From: Ctenosaura bakeri
Taxonomy: Eukaryota; Chordata; Lepidosauria; Squamata; Iguanidae
Direction: 5' to 3'
Assembly: GCA_948474755.1 (NCBI GenBank)
Contig: CAOLHI010000622.1
Location: 186,001 to 250,000 of the forward strand
Length of the DNA stretch: 64,000 nucleotides
Shown here: positions 61,591 through 64,000 of the stretch, in pieces
Numbering within the stretch: the stretch's first letter is position 1
How the letters are laid out: the number at the start of each line of letters is the position of its first letter
Notes under the pieces: generated by a model
The model's input: only the letters and a program-made list of their open reading frames with translations
The model's database searches: none
Told to the model about the DNA's origin: nothing
Program-made: the position numbers and the translations under genes

Positions 61591-62837
61591 CTGGTGTGCC
61601 TGTAATTGTATCTCCCTTCTGTTTATAGTTTTTAATTCTGTTTATAATTTAGTTATATTAACTTTTGTATTATGTATCTTACATGATTTTAGCTGTGTCT
61701 CTTTTAAGTTCTGTAAATAGCTTTGAGTCTCAGGTTTGGGGAGAAGGTGGAAAATAAATAATGAAGGGAGTGAAATGACTCTTTCCTTTTTGATTTGCTG
61801 CTAATCTGCCTGAATTGCAGCAACGTAAATAATTCTTCCTTAGCTGAACGACCACAGTAGCCATGTGAAAAGCACGAGGCCAGTTTTTCTTGATTGCTTT
61901 TTTCCCTTCAAGATCTGGGTGAAAGAGTTCACTGTAGTGAGTTCTAGGACAGATTTTGCATCTTATAATTCACTGGCAACACATGTGGGTGCTCTCCTGC
62001 AAATCCGCAGTGCCTTGTCCTGGAGGGGAGCAGGGGATTTGTCTCTAACAAACACCCTTGCTGTACTCCCTTCTGTAAAATAGGAAGAAATGCCTTGTGT
62101 GAGCGAGGGGAGGGACCTGTGAGAGGCCTTCCAATGTGAGAGTCCCAGATGGGTAAGATCTTAGCTGCTGGTGGTGATAACATCTTGCAAATGCATTGGA
62201 TGTACTTTGTGGTTTAGTATGAGTGTCCTGTTGAAGCTATTGGCCAGTACTATCTGCAGCTTCACAGAGGGCCTACTGTAGATACCTTACAAAGAACATT
62301 TTTTGATAGCTGGGCCTTCCAAAGTGCATTGTGTGCCTTCTAAGTGTTATCTTTGTGCTACAGATCAAACAGAGCCGTTAATCCATCGTCTCCCTTACAT
62401 GCTGGGAGAAAGTGGATGGAAGTGTAGCTAATGGCTCAGTACCGATACTGGGCAAAAGGTATTGCAGAATAGTGTTGATATCCTTCTGTTTTTATAATCC
62501 TATAGCACAATTTAGACAAATGTTTTTGCTATGGGAAAGGCAATCCAAGTGGCTTTTTACAGAAAAACAACATATAGTCAAACCATTGATTCTTCTGTCA
62601 CAGTGTCATTGTTATGATTGGCAGCAGCTCTCCGGGGCTTTAGGCAGAGATTTTTCTTGGAGATGCCACAGAGTCAGCCTGGAACCTGGAGAATGCAAAC
62701 CATGTGAGCTGCCATTAAGCTGCAGTGGCTGTGGAAAACAATTTCTTCATATAAGGTGGTGAGCTTTAGCTTTGCCGGGCAAGTACAGATTCACTTGACT
62801 GTGTGAAAAATATAGGCAAGAAGCATCACAGTAAGGC

Positions 62838-63008
62838 TTTGTTGTTGTTATGTGCCTTCAAGTAATTTCTAGCTCATGGCAACCTTAAGCTGAACCTATC
62901 ATGGGATTTTCTGGGTCTGAGAATATGTGATGCACCCAAGGTCACCCAGGGGGTATCCATGACCAAGTGGGGAATTGAACCTGGTCTCCAGGGGCATAGT
63001 CCATTGCT
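62838..63008 (-). mobile_element. Sauria-type SINE, antisense
   Basis: 'gttgttgttatgtgccttcaagtaatttctagctcatggcaacc', 'catgggattttctgggtctgagaatatgtgatgcacccaaggtcaccc', B-box complement 'tggggaattgaacctggtct'. Of the shorter subtype that lacks the 'ggcaagatttgttcacag' block. Confidence 0.88.
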
Positions 63009-63011
63009 CAG

Positions 63012-63185
63012 ATCAAGTCAACTTTGATCTATGGCACCCCTCTCCCAGGGTTTTCTTGGCAAGATTTATTCAGAGGTGGTTTCCCACTGCTTTCCTCTGA
63101 GGATGAGAAAGGGTGTGACCTGCCCCCCAGGGGTTTCCGTGGCTGAGCAGAGGTCTTCCAGAGTTATAGTCCTACACTCAAATGG
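63012..63185 (-). mobile_element. Sauria-type SINE, antisense, longer subtype
   Basis: 'caagtcaactttgatctatggcacccctctcccagggttttcttggcaag', 'cagaggtggtttcccactgctttcctctgagg', 'tccgtggctgagcagaggtcttcc', ending 'agttatagtcctacactcaaatgg'. Directly abuts the preceding SINE. Confidence 0.82.
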
Positions 63186-63207
63186 CTCAACCACAGTGGA
63201 ACTCGAA

Positions 63208-63310
63208 AGTGTTGGTGTTATGTGCCTTCAAGCTGACTCTCACCTGTGGTGACCCTATCCTAGTGTTTTCCCAACAAGTTCTATTCACAGGGGGTTTACC
63301 ACAACCATGA
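63208..63310 (-). mobile_element. Truncated Sauria-type SINE, antisense
   Basis: Only the tail and part of the body: 'gttatgtgccttcaagctgactctcacctgtggtgaccctatcctagtgttttcccaac', 'ttctattcacagggggttta'. Confidence 0.78.
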
Positions 63311-63404
63311 TTTAAAAGAGCAGACACTGTTGTCCCCTGCCAAGTGTTATCGTTGTTGCATGCCTTCAAGTTTATTTTTGACTTAAGGGAAAAGCATCGC
63401 AGTA

Positions 63405-63585
63405 AGATTTTGTTGTTGTGTACCTTCAAGTGGTTTCTGACTTATGGCAACCCTCAGGTGAACCTGTGATGGGGTTTTCTGGGTCTGAGAGTGTGTGACA
63501 TGCCCAAGGTCCCCCGGTGGAGAATTGAACCCTGGTATCCTGCATTGTTAGGATCTCAAACCACTACATCAGCCAAGTGGACTTG
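63405..63585 (-). mobile_element. Sauria-type SINE, antisense
   Basis: 'ttgttgttgtgtaccttcaagtggtttctgacttatggcaaccctcaggtgaacc', 'gtgacatgcccaaggtcccc', B-box complement 'ggagaattgaaccctggtat', A-box complement 'caaaccactacatcagcc'. A further 55-bp tail scrap lies at 63.35 kb. Confidence 0.88.
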
Positions 63586-64000
63586 ATTTCAGATTGAGCT
63601 TCTGGTTAGCAGATCTCCCTCGGCAAAAGTTTCTCATCCTGTTATTAGTTGAAAGTTGCTTTCTGTGTCTGTGTCTGGCCAGGGACTTTAGCGTTGGATT
63701 CCTGCCACATGGCTCTCTTCAGAGTCTTTCCTCCTCCTCTGCTTCTGCCTTTGGGCAAACTGTGCAGGTTTTTCTAGCAGCATGTGATCTTTCACATGCT
63801 CTATGAGTACAGTTCTTGCTGAGAACTGAAGACGGGCGACTAGCCATTGCAATGGATCTGTTAGGTGCTTTCTTTTCAAATGTCAACAAAAGCGTTAAAA
63901 CCACAGAAACAGAAGTGCCAAATCATTGCTGTTGTTTCCAGCTATGAGGGTTCTGTAGAGTTGAAGCTGAGTAAATAAATTCAGGATTTTTATGTGTAGA

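Larger units (their letters stand above)
60035..64000. other. SPG21 intron 2 (partial)
   Basis: No coding exon recognised. The right half is crowded with antisense Sauria-type SINEs, listed separately. 60.04-61.3 kb and 61.6-62.8 kb hold only short unsupported open frames. Confidence 0.55.

Noticed and set aside
61865..62083. Candidate next SPG21 exon (contains FKIW)
   Set aside because: Only the KIW triplet agrees with the expected DDDDSKIW block; flanking residues and splice phase do not fit.

Overview
This is a vertebrate nuclear window, almost certainly from a squamate reptile and most likely a lizard. Genes are split by introns with GT/AG borders, promoters lie in CpG-rich islands, and there are no operons. 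The repeats are the squamate set: CR1 3' ends with an 8-bp ATTCTATG tail, RTE/BovB LINE fragments, Sauria-type SINEs whose tail resembles BovB, a 5S-rRNA-headed SINE, and many palindromic MITEs. I cannot name the species.

Four protein genes can be read by exon-level similarity to known vertebrate proteins. On the minus strand, from left to right: UBAP1L (coding exons 10964-4517), an ESCRT-I-type UMA + SOUBA protein; PDCD7 (22971-16984), the 59-kDa protein of the U11/U12 minor-spliceosome di-snRNP; and CLPX (49748-26474), the mitochondrial AAA+ unfoldase, with all 14 coding exons and 632 codons. On the plus strand, SPG21 (maspardin) starts from a CpG promoter near 53.6-53.9 kb. Its first coding exon is 59943-60034 and the rest lies beyond the right edge. 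UBAP1L-PDCD7-CLPX keep the order and orientation I recall from human 15q22. SPG21 lying head-to-head with CLPX differs from that order and suggests an inversion or translocation breakpoint in the 50.1-53.5 kb spacer.

Layout: 1-4.5 kb, flank with SINEs and a CR1 end; 4.5-11 kb, UBAP1L with introns full of Harbinger-like palindromic MITEs, one holding a 50-bp minisatellite; 11-15.4 kb, intergenic with old SINE/RTE pieces and a hAT MITE with an 8-bp target duplication; 15.4-23.1 kb, PDCD7, whose first intron holds CR1, BovB and a five-unit ~200-bp tandem array; 23.1-24.6 kb, AT-rich spacer and a SINE; 24.6-50.1 kb, CLPX and its CpG promoter; 50.1-53.5 kb, spacer with a MITE, decayed BovB and CR1; 53.5-64 kb, SPG21 promoter, intron 1 and part of intron 2, with a dense antisense SINE cluster at the right edge.

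The genes do not form one pathway. They are conserved housekeeping neighbours: endosomal sorting, minor splicing, mitochondrial proteolysis and endosomal trafficking. I found no unknown coding system. What deserves a second look is the PDCD7 exon-1 frameshift, the SPG21/CLPX junction, the amplified tandem arrays, the nested insertions and the promoter motifs.
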